Numbered from the stretch's first letter, positions 33,932-42,578 are shown. The stretch: DNA of 64,000 nucleotides from Pseudoxanthomonas wuyuanensis (GCF_900215535.1 NZ_OCND01000008.1:165088-229087), one strand, 5' to 3'. Numbers and translations are program-made. The notes: generated from the letters alone by a model not told the origin.

Positions 33932-34236
33932 GTCCAACCGTTCATTCAAACCGAAGCTCTCATGACCCAGCCTGCTTCCAAGTTCGTGTTCGTCGCTCTG
34001 TTCACGGCGATCAATGTCTACTTGATCGTGTAGATCACGCGCCTATTGGCCCATTGGATCCCGTCATCGGATATGTAGAGGTGGCGCAACAGTTCGTCCA
34101 AGCCGCCCCACATCAGGGCGGCACCAAAGTGTAGGCCTTCGGCTATATTCGCACTCGGTCGCCGCTTTGCTGCGGGTCGGCTTAACTTGGGCATCAGGCC
34201 CCGTTGCTGATAGATCGTATATCTCAGGCGTTATAA
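33932..34236 (+). repeat. composite attC-like region with left and right arms
   Basis: GTCCAAC at 33932-33938 followed by CGTTCATTCAAACCGAAGC is a clear attC left arm. A second left arm is GCGCAAC at 34084 with AGTTCGTCCAAGCCG. Right-arm words are GGGTCGGCTTAACTT near 34174-34188 with CCCGTTGC at 34201, and CTCAGGCGTTATAAC at 34224-34238. The 34084-34209 stretch could be one ~125-bp attC; the 33932 arm then lacks its partner. A 23-codon gene lies between the arms. Confidence 0.5.
33962..34033 (+). CDS. possible 23-residue hydrophobic peptide
   Basis: ATG to TAG encodes MTQPASKFVFVALFTAINVY ending LIV, a single short membrane helix. It starts four bases after the attC-like left arm (33932-33957) and would be the whole content of a minicassette before the next attC-like arm at 34084. 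No ribosome site is evident, so expression is uncertain. It is too short for statistical support. Confidence 0.3.
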   Translation: MTQPASKFVFVALFTAINVYLIV

Positions 34237-34238
34237 CT

Positions 34239-34778
34239 ATGAAAAAGATTGCCGCAGTCCTACTCATGGCTATCGCCGCGGCGGGGTGCCAGCCGCGTGC
34301 GGGAACGGCGACAAAAGTCCAAGCCGATGACCGCGACGGCCGCGAGTACATTGCGGAACTGAGCGACGCGATTCAACGCGCCGATCGCATTGTCGTTACG
34401 GAGCACTCATCCCAGTTTGACGCGTATGACGTCACCTCCGGCAAATCGTTGGTTCCCGAAGAAATCGTGTACGGCACCCGTGAACTGAGCTCGCAACAGA
34501 AGGCCTTGTTCCTCTCTACCGTCGAACAGCTTGATCCGAAAACCCAAGATGCGTTTCCTGCGTGTATCTTCGAGTCGCACCATACCGTCATGTTCTATGC
34601 CGGCGGCAATCTGGAGAGCACCATGGACATTTGCTTTCAGTGCGGTCAAGTGAAGTGGAGCGCCACACGCACCACCCCGCCCTGGTCCTTATATTCCGGC
34701 CTTGCCGCTTTCATCGAAGGCATCGGATTCCAGCCCGAGCGCGACTGGGCTGCACTCGCAGCGCAAACTATCCAGTGA
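34239..34778 (+). CDS. hypothetical lipoprotein in cassette-like position
   Basis: 179 residues. Lipobox signal: MKKIAAVLLMAIAAAGCQPR. The mature part has DGREYIAELSDAIQRADRIV, VTEHSSQFDAYDVTSGKSLV, LSSQQKALFLSTVEQLDPKT, FPACIFESHHTVMFYAGGNL and MDICFQCGQVKWSATRTTPP. The last segments, with CIF, CFQCG and W, recall cassette-borne proteins with a conserved C-x-x-C near the end. It follows the CTCAGGCGTTATAAC attC-like end by a few bases. Function unknown. Confidence 0.7.
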   Translation: MKKIAAVLLMAIAAAGCQPRAGTATKVQADDRDGREYIAELSDAIQRADRIVVTEHSSQFDAYDVTSGKSLVPEEIVYGTRELSSQQKALFLSTVEQLDPKTQDAFPACIFESHHTVMFYAGGNLESTMDICFQCGQVKWSATRTTPPWSLYSGLAAFIEGIGFQPERDWAALAAQTIQ

Positions 34779-34824
34779 GCGGGCAGTATCTTTGCAGCCT
34801 GGTTGAGTGGCGAAGGAGCACCCC

Positions 34825-35592
34825 ATGCGACGCATCGTTCTTCTCCTGAGTGCGCCGGGCATTCTTCTCTTCGGCGGGGCGTTTTCGCTATCGTTCTTGA
34901 ACCCACTGCTCATTGAGCGCGCCGCCCGGGAAGTCATGCGAATCGAGGTGGAGCGCAGGATTGGCGAGAAGATCGACAACCTCTCCAGTTCCCGCGTCAC
35001 CGGCCTTGCCCAACGCGCGCTCAAACGCACCAATACGGACATTGAGCGCACACAACGGGCAATCCGCGAAGAACTGCCGCGCAAGGTCGCAAACGTCGTC
35101 GCAGACATGCTCGATGCGGACTGTGAATGCCGTAGGCGGCTAGCGGGGTACGCCGAAAGATCGGAGAGCGAGCGTCTGGCTTCGTTGACCCAGGTGCGGG
35201 CAAGGCTTGCGGTCCTCATCGAGTCCACCTACGCGTCCGTTGGAACCAGCCTCATGCGGGAATTCCGTATCTTTTCCGCTTCAAACGCAGTCGCATTCGT
35301 CATGCTCGGGCTTGTCACGCTCGTCCGTCGCCGGGCCGCTTTGCAGCTGTTGCTGCCTGCCGTCGTCTTGGTAGGGGCAGTTGCCCTGACGGGTGGCCTG
35401 TATCTGTTCAATCAGGACTGGCTGCATACCATCGTGTTCGGTCAGTACGTCGGGCTCACTTATGCTGTCTACCTGGCAGGCGTGGCGCTTCTGCTGGCAG
35501 ATGTAGTATTCAATCGGGCCCGCGTCGCAACGCGAATAGTGAACTTCGTCCTGCAAGCGGCGGGATCTACAACGACAGCCATCCCGTGCTGA
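34825..35592 (+). CDS. hypothetical membrane protein
   Basis: 255 residues. The ATG at 34825 has AAGGAG seven bases before it. A first helix (IVLLLSAPGILLFGGAFSLS) is followed by an extracytoplasmic helical region (AREVMRIEVERRIGEKIDNL, RTNTDIERTQRAIREELPRK, VVADMLDADCECRRRLAGYA) and three more helices near the end (SASNAVAFVMLGLVTLVRRR, LLLPAVVLVGAVALTGGLYL, YAVYLAGVALLLADVVFNRA). No attC-like site was found between it and the previous gene. Family unknown. Confidence 0.68.
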   Translation: MRRIVLLLSAPGILLFGGAFSLSFLNPLLIERAAREVMRIEVERRIGEKIDNLSSSRVTGLAQRALKRTNTDIERTQRAIREELPRKVANVVADMLDADCECRRRLAGYAERSESERLASLTQVRARLAVLIESTYASVGTSLMREFRIFSASNAVAFVMLGLVTLVRRRAALQLLLPAVVLVGAVALTGGLYLFNQDWLHTIVFGQYVGLTYAVYLAGVALLLADVVFNRARVATRIVNFVLQAAGSTTTAIPC

Positions 35593-35610
35593 AGCCACCG
35601 CTTGGCCTCT

Positions 35611-35690
35611 CGGCGCAACAATGGGGCCAGAGTAAATATCCGTTTGAATCCATGCCCTACGGTACGGCGGGCTCTTCGTCCTTGCCGGGG
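35611..35690. repeat. dispersed intergenic repeat, 'AAATATCCGTTTGAATCC' family, copy 2
   Basis: Matches 18856-18935: GGCGCAACAATGGGGCCAG, AGTAAATATCCGTTTGAATC, then TGCCCTACGGTACGGCGGG. This copy preserves the GGGGCCAGAGTAAATA word, a variant of GGGGTCAGAGT seen in other intergenic repeats of the window. Confidence 0.65.
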
Positions 35691-35818
35691 TGCCCACGCG
35701 GCCAGCCGTCCCAAAGGGGTTGCGTTGGTGAAGCCAACAACCAGCCTTGGGCCCTTCGGCACGGTCTCCCCGCGCCTACCCCGACCCTTCCCTAGACGGC
35801 ACGGGACCAGAGAATCGC

Positions 35819-35872
35819 TGTAAAGAACTCTTGACACGCGCGAAACTTGCCTGTAAAGATCTCTTTACAGGC
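35819..35872 (+). promoter_or_regulatory. promoter with two XRE-type palindromic operators
   Basis: Site 1 at 35819-35836 is TGTAAAGAACTCTTGACA (7 of 8 arm positions match) and contains a consensus -35 TTGACA at 35831-35836. After 17 bases comes TAAAGA at 35854-35859 as -10. Site 2 at 35849-35872 has perfect 11-bp arms (GCCTGTAAAGA and its complement) around TC and covers that -10. This predicts tight autorepression of the XRE/membrane pair that follows. Confidence 0.8.
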
Positions 35873-35884
35873 AGGAGAACCGAC

Positions 35885-36094
35885 TTGGAAAATCGTTTGA
35901 AGACGCTGCGAGAAGCCAAGGGCTGGAGCCAGGGCGAGCTTGCCCGGCGGCTCGGCGTCTCGCGGCAGACCATCAACGCGGTCGAAACCGACAAGTACGA
36001 TCCCAGCCTGCCGTTGGCTCTGCGCATGGCGCGCCTGTTCGGCGTCCCCGTGCCCGAGCTGTTCATCGATCACTGGAACCCGGTGGAGGAATGA
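35885..36094 (+). CDS. XRE-family regulator (YozG-like), TTG start
   Basis: 69 residues from TTG at 35885, eight bases after CAGGAG. This start fits because the HTH begins at once: MENRLKTLREAKGWSQGELA, RRLGVSRQTINAVETDKYDP, SLPLALRMARLFGVPVPELF. Upstream in-frame codons run through the operator and are unlikely to be read. Such short regulators commonly pair with a membrane protein, here starting at 36091 with a four-base overlap. It should bind the TGTAAAGA palindromes at its own promoter. Confidence 0.88.
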   Translation: MENRLKTLREAKGWSQGELARRLGVSRQTINAVETDKYDPSLPLALRMARLFGVPVPELFIDHWNPVEE

Positions 36095-36939
36095 CGGCCA
36101 TGGCAACTGACAGGTCCACATCCCAATGGCGCAACTTTGCGGTCTGGAGCGCCGCGGGAGCGCTCTTCTATGTGCTCGCCGTGTGGGGCGTCTTCTCGCT
36201 CGTGTCCGACGACAGCGTGAGTGCGATGTTCCGCTCGAAGGAGGTCGCCGCGCTGGTAGGCCTGGGCTTGCTGTTCTCGATGGCGTGTGTGGGCTTCAGC
36301 AGCCGGAAGCGGCCCGTCAGCCTGCGGACCCTGCGCAATTTCTTGATCCGGGACGGGGCGGCCGTCGTCGTCTGCCTGCTGGTCATGTGGGGCCTTGGCA
36401 CCGTGGCCGGCGCGGGCACCCTGGGCGCTTCGGAGTGGGTTGCCGCCGTGACGGGAGCGGTTCTTCTCTTCTTCGCCATCCTTGGCATCCTGGTCACGGC
36501 GAGTGCTCACACGGGCGCCGATCTCATCGACGACCCGATGGCTGGCAACGACCTGCGCGAACGTGGCCGGTTGATCATTTTCAGCTTCGTCTGGATGGCC
36601 GCTTGCGGCCTGTTGCTGATCCTGCTTGGCCTTGCCGGGCCCGGAGGCGTGCTGTCCCCGGTGGCAGCCCTGGCGGGCGCACTGGTCCTGATCGCCGTCC
36701 TTGTCGCGCTGGGAATTGCGGTGTGGCGACTGAATGACGAGCTGGACCGCACCCTGTCGCACGAGGCCGGCAATCTTGCCTTCTACCTGGTCCTGGCGCT
36801 CGGCGGCGGTTGGGCGATGCTGGCCCAGCTCGGCTTCGCGGCGGCGCCTGCACCGCTCGACTGGCTGACCCTGTTCACCGTGCTGATGTTCGTGGCGAGT
36901 TTCGTTGCGGTGGGGCGCAGGCGACTGCTGGCGCGCTGA
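36091..36939 (+). CDS. integral membrane protein paired with XRE regulator
   Basis: 282 residues; ATG overlaps the regulator's stop (ATGA), with another Met at codon 4. About eight membrane helices, including WSAAGALFYVLAVWGVFSLV, VAALVGLGLLFSMACVGFSS, AAVVVCLLVMWGLGTVAGAG, VTGAVLLFFAILGILVTASA, FVWMAACGLLLILLGLAG, ALAGALVLIAVLVALGIAVW and FYLVLALGGGWAMLAQLGFA. The layout resembles the DUF2178-like partner proteins of YozG-type regulators. The transported or sensed substrate is not known. Cotranscription and control by the upstream palindromes are expected. Confidence 0.78.
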   Translation: MTAMATDRSTSQWRNFAVWSAAGALFYVLAVWGVFSLVSDDSVSAMFRSKEVAALVGLGLLFSMACVGFSSRKRPVSLRTLRNFLIRDGAAVVVCLLVMWGLGTVAGAGTLGASEWVAAVTGAVLLFFAILGILVTASAHTGADLIDDPMAGNDLRERGRLIIFSFVWMAACGLLLILLGLAGPGGVLSPVAALAGALVLIAVLVALGIAVWRLNDELDRTLSHEAGNLAFYLVLALGGGWAMLAQLGFAAAPAPLDWLTLFTVLMFVASFVAVGRRRLLAR

Positions 36940-37151
36940 GCAAGCGTTGGGCGGAACACCCGCCAGGTGCTGACCGGCTTCGCCGTTGAGAGCTTGCGGC
37001 ATGTGGATTGGGTCAGACGCGATGCCGGCGACGTAGAGGTTCCCGACGCGGGGACAAGCAGGGTGGCGCCAGCGTCGGCTTCTGGCCTGTTCCGTTGAAA
37101 AAACCCGCCGCAACCGCCTTGAGCCCGCGACGGCTGCGGCAATGCGGCCGG

Positions 37152-37925
37152 TCAGAGGACTCCGAGGATCAAGCCCAGGCCCACCACGCCCAAAAGGGCG
37201 GCCACGATGCGTTGCACATGTCGCATCGTGAGCTTGGTGAGATAGCGGTTTCCCAGGAATGCGCCGGCGAACGCGGACAGTACGGCCCCGGCCAACAGCC
37301 CGTAGTCCAGTTCATGGGCCTGGCTTCTCAGCTCTGCCGAGTACACGCCAATCCGCGAGAGGTCGATGAGCGCGGCAATGGCAACGCTGGTTCCGATGAA
37401 GGCCTCCTTGGTCAGGCCCGCGCGCACCAGGAATGCGGAGCGCAGCGCGCCCTGCATGCCGGCCAGGCCGCCGAAGAAACCGCTCAGCACGCCCCCAACG
37501 GGAAGATATCTGGGAGGAAGCGCGACCTTGCCGAAGCGCGCGGAGACCTCAAGGCCTGCGAACACCAGCAGCAATCCACCGATGGCCAGCTTGACCGGAG
37601 TCACCACCGCCAGCTTGCCAAGAATCGGGTACGACGCGATCGGCGGCACATCGGCCAGTTGGGTCAGGACCAGCGCGCCGGCGAACGAAGCGGCGAATGC
37701 CGGCACTCCGAACCGGATCAGCACTCCCTTGTCGGCCTTTCGCCCTACCAGCCCTAGCTTGAACAAGCCATTGAGGAAGTGCACGACGCCAGTCAGCGCC
37801 ACCGCGTGCTCGACCGGGAAGAACAAGGCGAATGCCGGCAGCAGCAAGGTCCCCAGCCCGAAGCCGCTGAAGAACGTCAGGCCGGACGCAAGAAACGCAA
37901 CCAGGCAGATGATGATCAGGGTCAC
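37152..37925 (-). CDS. TSUP (TauE/SafE) family permease
   Basis: 257 residues from GTG at 37925, chosen because the first helix (TLIIICLVAFLASGLTFFSG) starts there; a TTG at 37973 is an alternative and neither has a clear ribosome site. The pattern FFSGFGLGTLLLPAFALFFP and later GFFGGLAGMQGALRSAFLVR represents the duplicated TSUP half-repeats, with eight predicted helices. These permeases move sulfite, sulfoacetate or other small anions. Here, GMQGALR suggests a TSUP of the unassigned group. It is flanked by unrelated genes. Confidence 0.82.
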   Translation of the reverse strand: MTLIIICLVAFLASGLTFFSGFGLGTLLLPAFALFFPVEHAVALTGVVHFLNGLFKLGLVGRKADKGVLIRFGVPAFAASFAGALVLTQLADVPPIASYPILGKLAVVTPVKLAIGGLLLVFAGLEVSARFGKVALPPRYLPVGGVLSGFFGGLAGMQGALRSAFLVRAGLTKEAFIGTSVAIAALIDLSRIGVYSAELRSQAHELDYGLLAGAVLSAFAGAFLGNRYLTKLTMRHVQRIVAALLGVVGLGLILGVL

Positions 37926-38087
37926 GGGCAATCCGGATCGTGGGCGCGGACGATTGTCGCACCCGGCAGCCAACGGGCGCAGATGCCCGGCGCCCCTTCG
38001 GCACCCCGGGGCGTGCCATCAATCCCCGGGCAGGTCGCGCTGCAGGGGCGCTTCACACGGGGTGCCGCGTGCCCGGGCGCACCCGGT

Positions 38088-39014
38088 CTACCGCTGTTTC
38101 CCCGGCTTCGCGCCTTCCGCATACACGCAGCTTTCTGGCACGGATTTGACGTGGTAGCGCTTGTAGTTGCTTGCGCTGCGGTCCATGCAGCCGGCCAGGT
38201 TGAGCAGTTCCACCTTGCGGATGTCGAGCGGGTGCGATTCGCTCTGCAGCGAGATGTAGCCGCCTTCGATCAGTTGCCCGTCGGGTTTGGCGGCGGGATC
38301 GAAATCCGACACGCCGCCGCCGCCGAACTGCGGCAATGCGTACTCGAGCACTTGCTCGCCATTGACGAAATGGGTGATCTGGCCGCTGCCCAGCACCCGC
38401 ATCTCGGCGCGCACCCATTGGTCGCCGTCGAGGGTCTTCGAGGTGGAGCTGAGGCAATGCTCGGGGTAAATCGAGCCCTGGTAGACCACCTCCGTTCCCG
38501 GCGTGCACAGGTTCATGGTCGAGCGTGCCTTGCCGTCGCCCAGGCCGCCCAGGAACTGCGCCTCGATGGAAATCGGGAAGTCCTGGTCGCGCCCCATCGT
38601 GCGCGGGTGGGGCGAATGCAGCATTGCGCCGCTGTTGCGCATGGCCCATACCCCGGGACCCTGCGGTGCCTGCTCGCCGACGAAGCGGTACTCGATCACC
38701 AGGCGATAGTAGGAAAACGGCTCCTTGTAGAAGAGGTGTCCGAACTTTTTGCCGAAGGATTCGTACTGGTCGTAGCGCACCTTGAGCAGCCCATCTTCTA
38801 CCCGGAATGTGTTGGCGAAGTTGTCGCCCAGCGCGTGGCCGGCGATCTTCGGCGTCCAGCCGTCGAGATCGCGGCCGTTGAACAGCGCAATCCATTCCTC
38901 GTTGTCGGCCGAATCCTTGACAGGCGTTTCCGCTGCGGCAGCGCCCGCCAGCAGTGCGGAGAGAAGGCAGACAAGGCGGCTGGAGCGTGCGATGCGTGTG
39001 CAATTCCGGGTCAT
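38088..39014 (-). CDS. DUF1080 (3-keto-disaccharide hydrolase-like) exported protein
   Basis: 308 residues with a signal peptide ending near LLAGAAAAE. The DUF1080 concanavalin-like fold shows WIALFNGRDLDGWTPKIAGH, FRVEDGLLKVRYDQYESFGK, YRLVIEYRFVGEQAPQGPGV, WAMRNSGAMLHSPHPRTMGR, DFPISIEAQFLGGLGDGKAR and HFVNGEQVLEYALPQFGG. Members cleave 3-keto-glycosides or bind related sugars in the periplasm. It is the terminal gene of a minus-strand operon with the subunit-3 and GMC dehydrogenase genes upstream of it. Confidence 0.85.
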   Translation of the reverse strand: MTRNCTRIARSSRLVCLLSALLAGAAAAETPVKDSADNEEWIALFNGRDLDGWTPKIAGHALGDNFANTFRVEDGLLKVRYDQYESFGKKFGHLFYKEPFSYYRLVIEYRFVGEQAPQGPGVWAMRNSGAMLHSPHPRTMGRDQDFPISIEAQFLGGLGDGKARSTMNLCTPGTEVVYQGSIYPEHCLSSTSKTLDGDQWVRAEMRVLGSGQITHFVNGEQVLEYALPQFGGGGVSDFDPAAKPDGQLIEGGYISLQSESHPLDIRKVELLNLAGCMDRSASNYKRYHVKSVPESCVYAEGAKPGKQR

Positions 39015-39144
39015 GCGTCGGTCCTGTTGTCGTTCGAGGCGGCGGTGTGATGCGCATCCTTCAGATCGTCATTCCCGCTTTCGCGGGGATGACGGCTTGA
39101 AATCCTGCTTCTACCGGCGGGGAGAGAGGCTTCAGGTGGGTGGA

Positions 39145-39789
39145 TCAGAACCGGTAGCTGGTCTGCGTGGCCCAGGTCCTGCCCTTGCCCGCCTGCGCCA
39201 GCGGCACGCATGCGTGAAAGGCGCCGGGAACCGGGCGGTACTGCAATACCTGCGTGGCGCCGGGTTCGGAAGTGAAGTAGCCGAGCAAGGTGAGCTCTTT
39301 CATCGTCAGGATGAAAGGACGGTTCCGCTTGGCGATGGGCAGGGTCGAGGCCCGCTCCACCTCGATGGCCGGGTCATGCGCCTGTTTCACCAGCGCCGCA
39401 CGCTGCGCCGGCTCCAGTTCAAGGAAGGCGCGCCCGTGTTCGCGCTGGGCCTGGGCTTCGAAGTCGGCGAGTCCGGCGAAGAAGCGCTCCTGATCCTCCT
39501 TCGGGTAGGCGTCCTTCAGCATCTTGTCGATGAAGGCCGCAACACCCACATCCCTGGCACCCGGCGTATCAGTGCGCGGGATCATGATCTCGGCCACTTC
39601 CGCCACCAGTGCGGCCTGCGCCGCGGTGAGGAAGATCGGTTTCCATTCGGCAGCCGCACCTGCGGCATCCCCGCCGGGCTCTGCCGAGCAGCCAGCAAGC
39701 ACGCCCAGAATGGCCGGCGCCGAAACCGCGCCGCCCATCAGCAGGGCAACCCGGCGTATCGCCTCGCGGCGGTTGAGGTCGGTCTTCAT
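39145..39789 (-). CDS. gluconate 2-dehydrogenase subunit 3-like protein (dehydrogenase small subunit)
   Basis: 214 residues from the ATG at 39789, which overlaps the GMC gene's stop (ATGA). A twin-arginine signal with lipobox-like end: LNRREAIRRVALLMGGAVSA, then GVLAGCSAEPG. The body is helical: LTAAQAALVAEVAEIMIPRT, GVAAFIDKMLKDAYPKEDQE, MKELTLLGYFTSEPGATQVL. In sugar dehydrogenases of this type the small subunit carries the Tat signal and exports the GMC large subunit bound to it. Its partner is the GMC protein at 39786-41471. Confidence 0.86.
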   Translation of the reverse strand: MKTDLNRREAIRRVALLMGGAVSAPAILGVLAGCSAEPGGDAAGAAAEWKPIFLTAAQAALVAEVAEIMIPRTDTPGARDVGVAAFIDKMLKDAYPKEDQERFFAGLADFEAQAQREHGRAFLELEPAQRAALVKQAHDPAIEVERASTLPIAKRNRPFILTMKELTLLGYFTSEPGATQVLQYRPVPGAFHACVPLAQAGKGRTWATQTSYRF

Positions 39790-41471
39790 AGGTTCATCCG
39801 CTTCAGTTCCTGGACGGCGTGATTGGCCGCACGCGCGGTCAACGCCATGTAGGTGAGCGACGGGTTCTGGCACGCCGAGGAGGTCATGCAGGACCCGTCG
39901 GTGACATACACGTTCTTGCAGGCGTGCATCTGGTTCCAGGCGTTGAGCACCGAGGTTTCCGGATCCCGGCCCATGCGCGCGGTGCCCATCTCATGGATGC
40001 CCAGGCCAAGGTGGTCGCCGCCATGGTAGGTATGGACATCCTTGAATCCCGCCGCTTCCAGCATCTTTGCCGCCTCGACCGCGATGTCCTGGCGCATCTT
40101 CAGTTCGTTCTCGCGCATCACCGCGTCGAACGCCAGCACCGGAAGCCCATGCTTGTCCTTGCGCGTGGGATCCAGCATGACGCGATTGTCGTGATACGGA
40201 AGGGTTTCGCCGAAACCGGTCAACCCCACCCGCCACGGCCCGGGATCGGCGGCTTTGGTTTTCAGGTCCGCGCCCAGCGCGGAATCTCCGAGCAGCCGGG
40301 TCCATCCGGTGCGCCCGGCGCCGCCCTGGTAACCGAAACCGCGCAGGTAGGGGCGCTTGTCCTTGCCGATGTTGACGAAGCGCGGAATGTAGATGCCGTT
40401 GGGCCGCTGGCCGCTGTAGTACTGATCCTCGAAGCCTTCGACCAGCGCCGAGGCGCCAACGCCCAGGTGATGATCCATGACGTTACAGCCAAGCTCGCCG
40501 CTGTCGTTGCCGAAACCGTCCGGAAACCGGCTGGAGACCGAATTCATCAGGATCTGCGTGGAGCCGAACGTGGACGCGCACAGGAAGATCACCCTGGCGT
40601 GGAACTCCATCTGCTCGCCCGTTTCCGCATCCAGCACGCGCACGCCGCTGGCCCGGTCCTTGTTCGCGTCGAAGATGAGCTCATGGACGATCGAATTGGG
40701 CCGCAGCGTCATGTTGCCGGTTTTCTCGGCCGCAGGCAGCGTGCTGGAGTTGCTGCTGAAGTAGGCTCCGAACGGGCAACCGCGCACGCACAGGTTGCGG
40801 TACTGGCAGGTGCCGCGCTGGGGGCTGTGCGGAAGCGGCGCGGTGAGATTGGCGGTCCTGCCGATGGTCATCGCGCGCCCCATCTTGTCGGCAAGCGCCT
40901 GCTTCAGGTGCAGCTCGACGCAGTTCATCGCCATGGGCGGCTGGAACTTGCCGTCCGGCAGTTGCTCATAGCCTTCGGCCTGGCCGCTCACGCCGATGAA
41001 ACTCTCCACATGGTCGTACCACGGCGCCAGGTCCTGGTAACGGATGGGCCAGTCCACGCCGATACCTTCCTTCGCATTGGCCTCGAAGTCCATCGGGCTC
41101 CAGCGGTAGGACTGCCTGCCCCACATGATGGAACGGCCGCCGACGTGGTAGCCGCGTATCCAGGCGAAAGGTTGCTTCTCGATGTAGGGATGTTCGACGT
41201 CGTTGACGAACCAGTGCTTGGTCGCCTGCGAGAGCGCGCCGCTGCGCTGCGCGACGCCCTGTTGCTGGAGATCGGCCTGGGTGGGGCGGCCGGCGTACGG
41301 CAGCTCCCAGAGGTGCTCGGATGCGGTGGGGTACTCGCCATGCTTCACCATCCGCCCGCGATCGAGCACCAGGGTTTTCAGGCCCTTCTCGGTCAGCTCT
41401 TTGGCGGCCCATCCACCGCTGATGCCGGTGCCGACCACGATTGCGTCAAACGAATTGTTGCCGGCCGCCAT
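39786..41471 (-). CDS. GMC-family sugar dehydrogenase, large subunit
   Basis: 561 residues. FAD-binding Rossmann motif FDAIVVGTGISGGWAAKELT; GGRSIMWGRQSYRWSPMDFE as the GMC signature; CQYRNLCVRGCPFGAYFSSN, a cysteine cluster seen in glucoside 3-dehydrogenase-type enzymes; and the catalytic end HLGLGIHEMGTARMGRDPET with CQNPSLTYMALTARAANHAV. No signal peptide: export is expected with the Tat-bearing subunit-3 protein. The reaction is likely oxidation of a sugar at C3. Electron acceptor cytochrome c was not found in the window. Divergent from the isomerase operon at 41646. Confidence 0.88.
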   Translation of the reverse strand: MAAGNNSFDAIVVGTGISGGWAAKELTEKGLKTLVLDRGRMVKHGEYPTASEHLWELPYAGRPTQADLQQQGVAQRSGALSQATKHWFVNDVEHPYIEKQPFAWIRGYHVGGRSIMWGRQSYRWSPMDFEANAKEGIGVDWPIRYQDLAPWYDHVESFIGVSGQAEGYEQLPDGKFQPPMAMNCVELHLKQALADKMGRAMTIGRTANLTAPLPHSPQRGTCQYRNLCVRGCPFGAYFSSNSSTLPAAEKTGNMTLRPNSIVHELIFDANKDRASGVRVLDAETGEQMEFHARVIFLCASTFGSTQILMNSVSSRFPDGFGNDSGELGCNVMDHHLGVGASALVEGFEDQYYSGQRPNGIYIPRFVNIGKDKRPYLRGFGYQGGAGRTGWTRLLGDSALGADLKTKAADPGPWRVGLTGFGETLPYHDNRVMLDPTRKDKHGLPVLAFDAVMRENELKMRQDIAVEAAKMLEAAGFKDVHTYHGGDHLGLGIHEMGTARMGRDPETSVLNAWNQMHACKNVYVTDGSCMTSSACQNPSLTYMALTARAANHAVQELKRMNL

Positions 41472-41645
41472 ACCTGTGCTTCCTCAAGCCAACCCGGTCA
41501 CGACTCTACCGCGAAAAGTGGGTAATATCGAAACGCCAAATCAAGACGCGCATCAGACAATGTGCGGCGCGATGAAGTTGTCGCAACGCAACATTGCAAG
41601 ATGGATATCAACCGATATATTTTTTGAAGGGGCAAGGGAAACGCG

Positions 41646-42575
41646 ATGTTGACCCGACGTGCATTTCTCCAACGCAGCTCACTGGCGCTTGCCGCAATGA
41701 CTTCCCTCGATGCCCTTGCAGCAAAAACGCTGCCCCAGCCCCTGGACAAGCTTGGGCCGCTGAACAAGCCGGTCGGGCTGCAGTTGTGGACGCTGCGCGA
41801 CGATGTCGCCAGGGACCTGCCAGCCACCCTGAAGGCGATCAGTGCGATCGGGTATCGCGAGGTCGAGTTCGCGGGCATACCAAAAGCGACCACCGCGCAG
41901 GTGCGGGCCATGCTTGCGGACAACGGCCTGACCGCGCCCAGCATGCACTGCGGCATGGCCGATGCGCAGACCGACCTGCAGCAACGCATCGATTACGCGC
42001 AGGCCATCGGCGCGCGCTATCTGGTGATTTCGTTTCCGTCGACCGCCGATGCGCGCTTCAAGGACGGCAATGCGCTCGCGGCCGGCATGACCCTGGACGA
42101 CTGGAAATGGAACGCCGAACAGCTCAACCGCATCGGCGAGCTCACCCGCAAGGCGGGCATCGCCTGCGGCTACCACAACCACAACATGGAGTTCCGCTCC
42201 TACGACGGCGTGGTGGCCTATGACGAACTGTTGCGGCTGACCGATGCCGGACTGGTGACGATGGAGCTGGACATCGCCTGGGTCGTGGCCGCTGGCGTCG
42301 ATCCGTTGCGGATGCTCACCCGGCATGCGGATCGGATCTCGTTGCTGCACATCAAGGACGTACGCAAGGGCACAAAAACGGTGCTCGACCGCGTCGAGCC
42401 GCAGACCACCGAGATCGGCAATGGCCGGGTGGACTGGCCGACGCTGTTCGCCGCCATGGATCCGCAACGCATCCGCCACTACTTCGTGGAGCAGGAGAAT
42501 TTCGAACGGGCGCCGCTGGAAAGCGTGAAGCTGAGTTTCGACTACCTGAGCCGCCTGCAAGCGGGGACGCGCTGA
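41646..42575 (+). CDS. Tat-exported sugar phosphate isomerase/epimerase-like TIM barrel
   Basis: 309 residues with a twin-arginine signal (MLTRRAFLQRSSLALAAMTS). The AP-endonuclease-2 type TIM barrel includes VGLQLWTLRDDVARDLPATL, GYREVEFAGIPKATTAQVRA, CGYHNHNMEFRSYDGVVAYD, VTMELDIAWVVAAGVDPLRM and RISLLHIKDVRKGTKTVLDR, giving the metal site Glu, Asp, His, Glu. Periplasmic members next to GMC/DUF1080 genes are proposed keto-sugar isomerases or 3-keto-glycoside lyases. It starts an operon running to the MFS gene. Confidence 0.83.
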   Translation: MLTRRAFLQRSSLALAAMTSLDALAAKTLPQPLDKLGPLNKPVGLQLWTLRDDVARDLPATLKAISAIGYREVEFAGIPKATTAQVRAMLADNGLTAPSMHCGMADAQTDLQQRIDYAQAIGARYLVISFPSTADARFKDGNALAAGMTLDDWKWNAEQLNRIGELTRKAGIACGYHNHNMEFRSYDGVVAYDELLRLTDAGLVTMELDIAWVVAAGVDPLRMLTRHADRISLLHIKDVRKGTKTVLDRVEPQTTEIGNGRVDWPTLFAAMDPQRIRHYFVEQENFERAPLESVKLSFDYLSRLQAGTR

Positions 42576-42578
42576 CGC

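Noticed and set aside
23760..34240. A complete integron
   Set aside because: No tyrosine recombinase intI, attI or Pc promoter was found; the attC-like sites are too scattered and degenerate for an intact platform.
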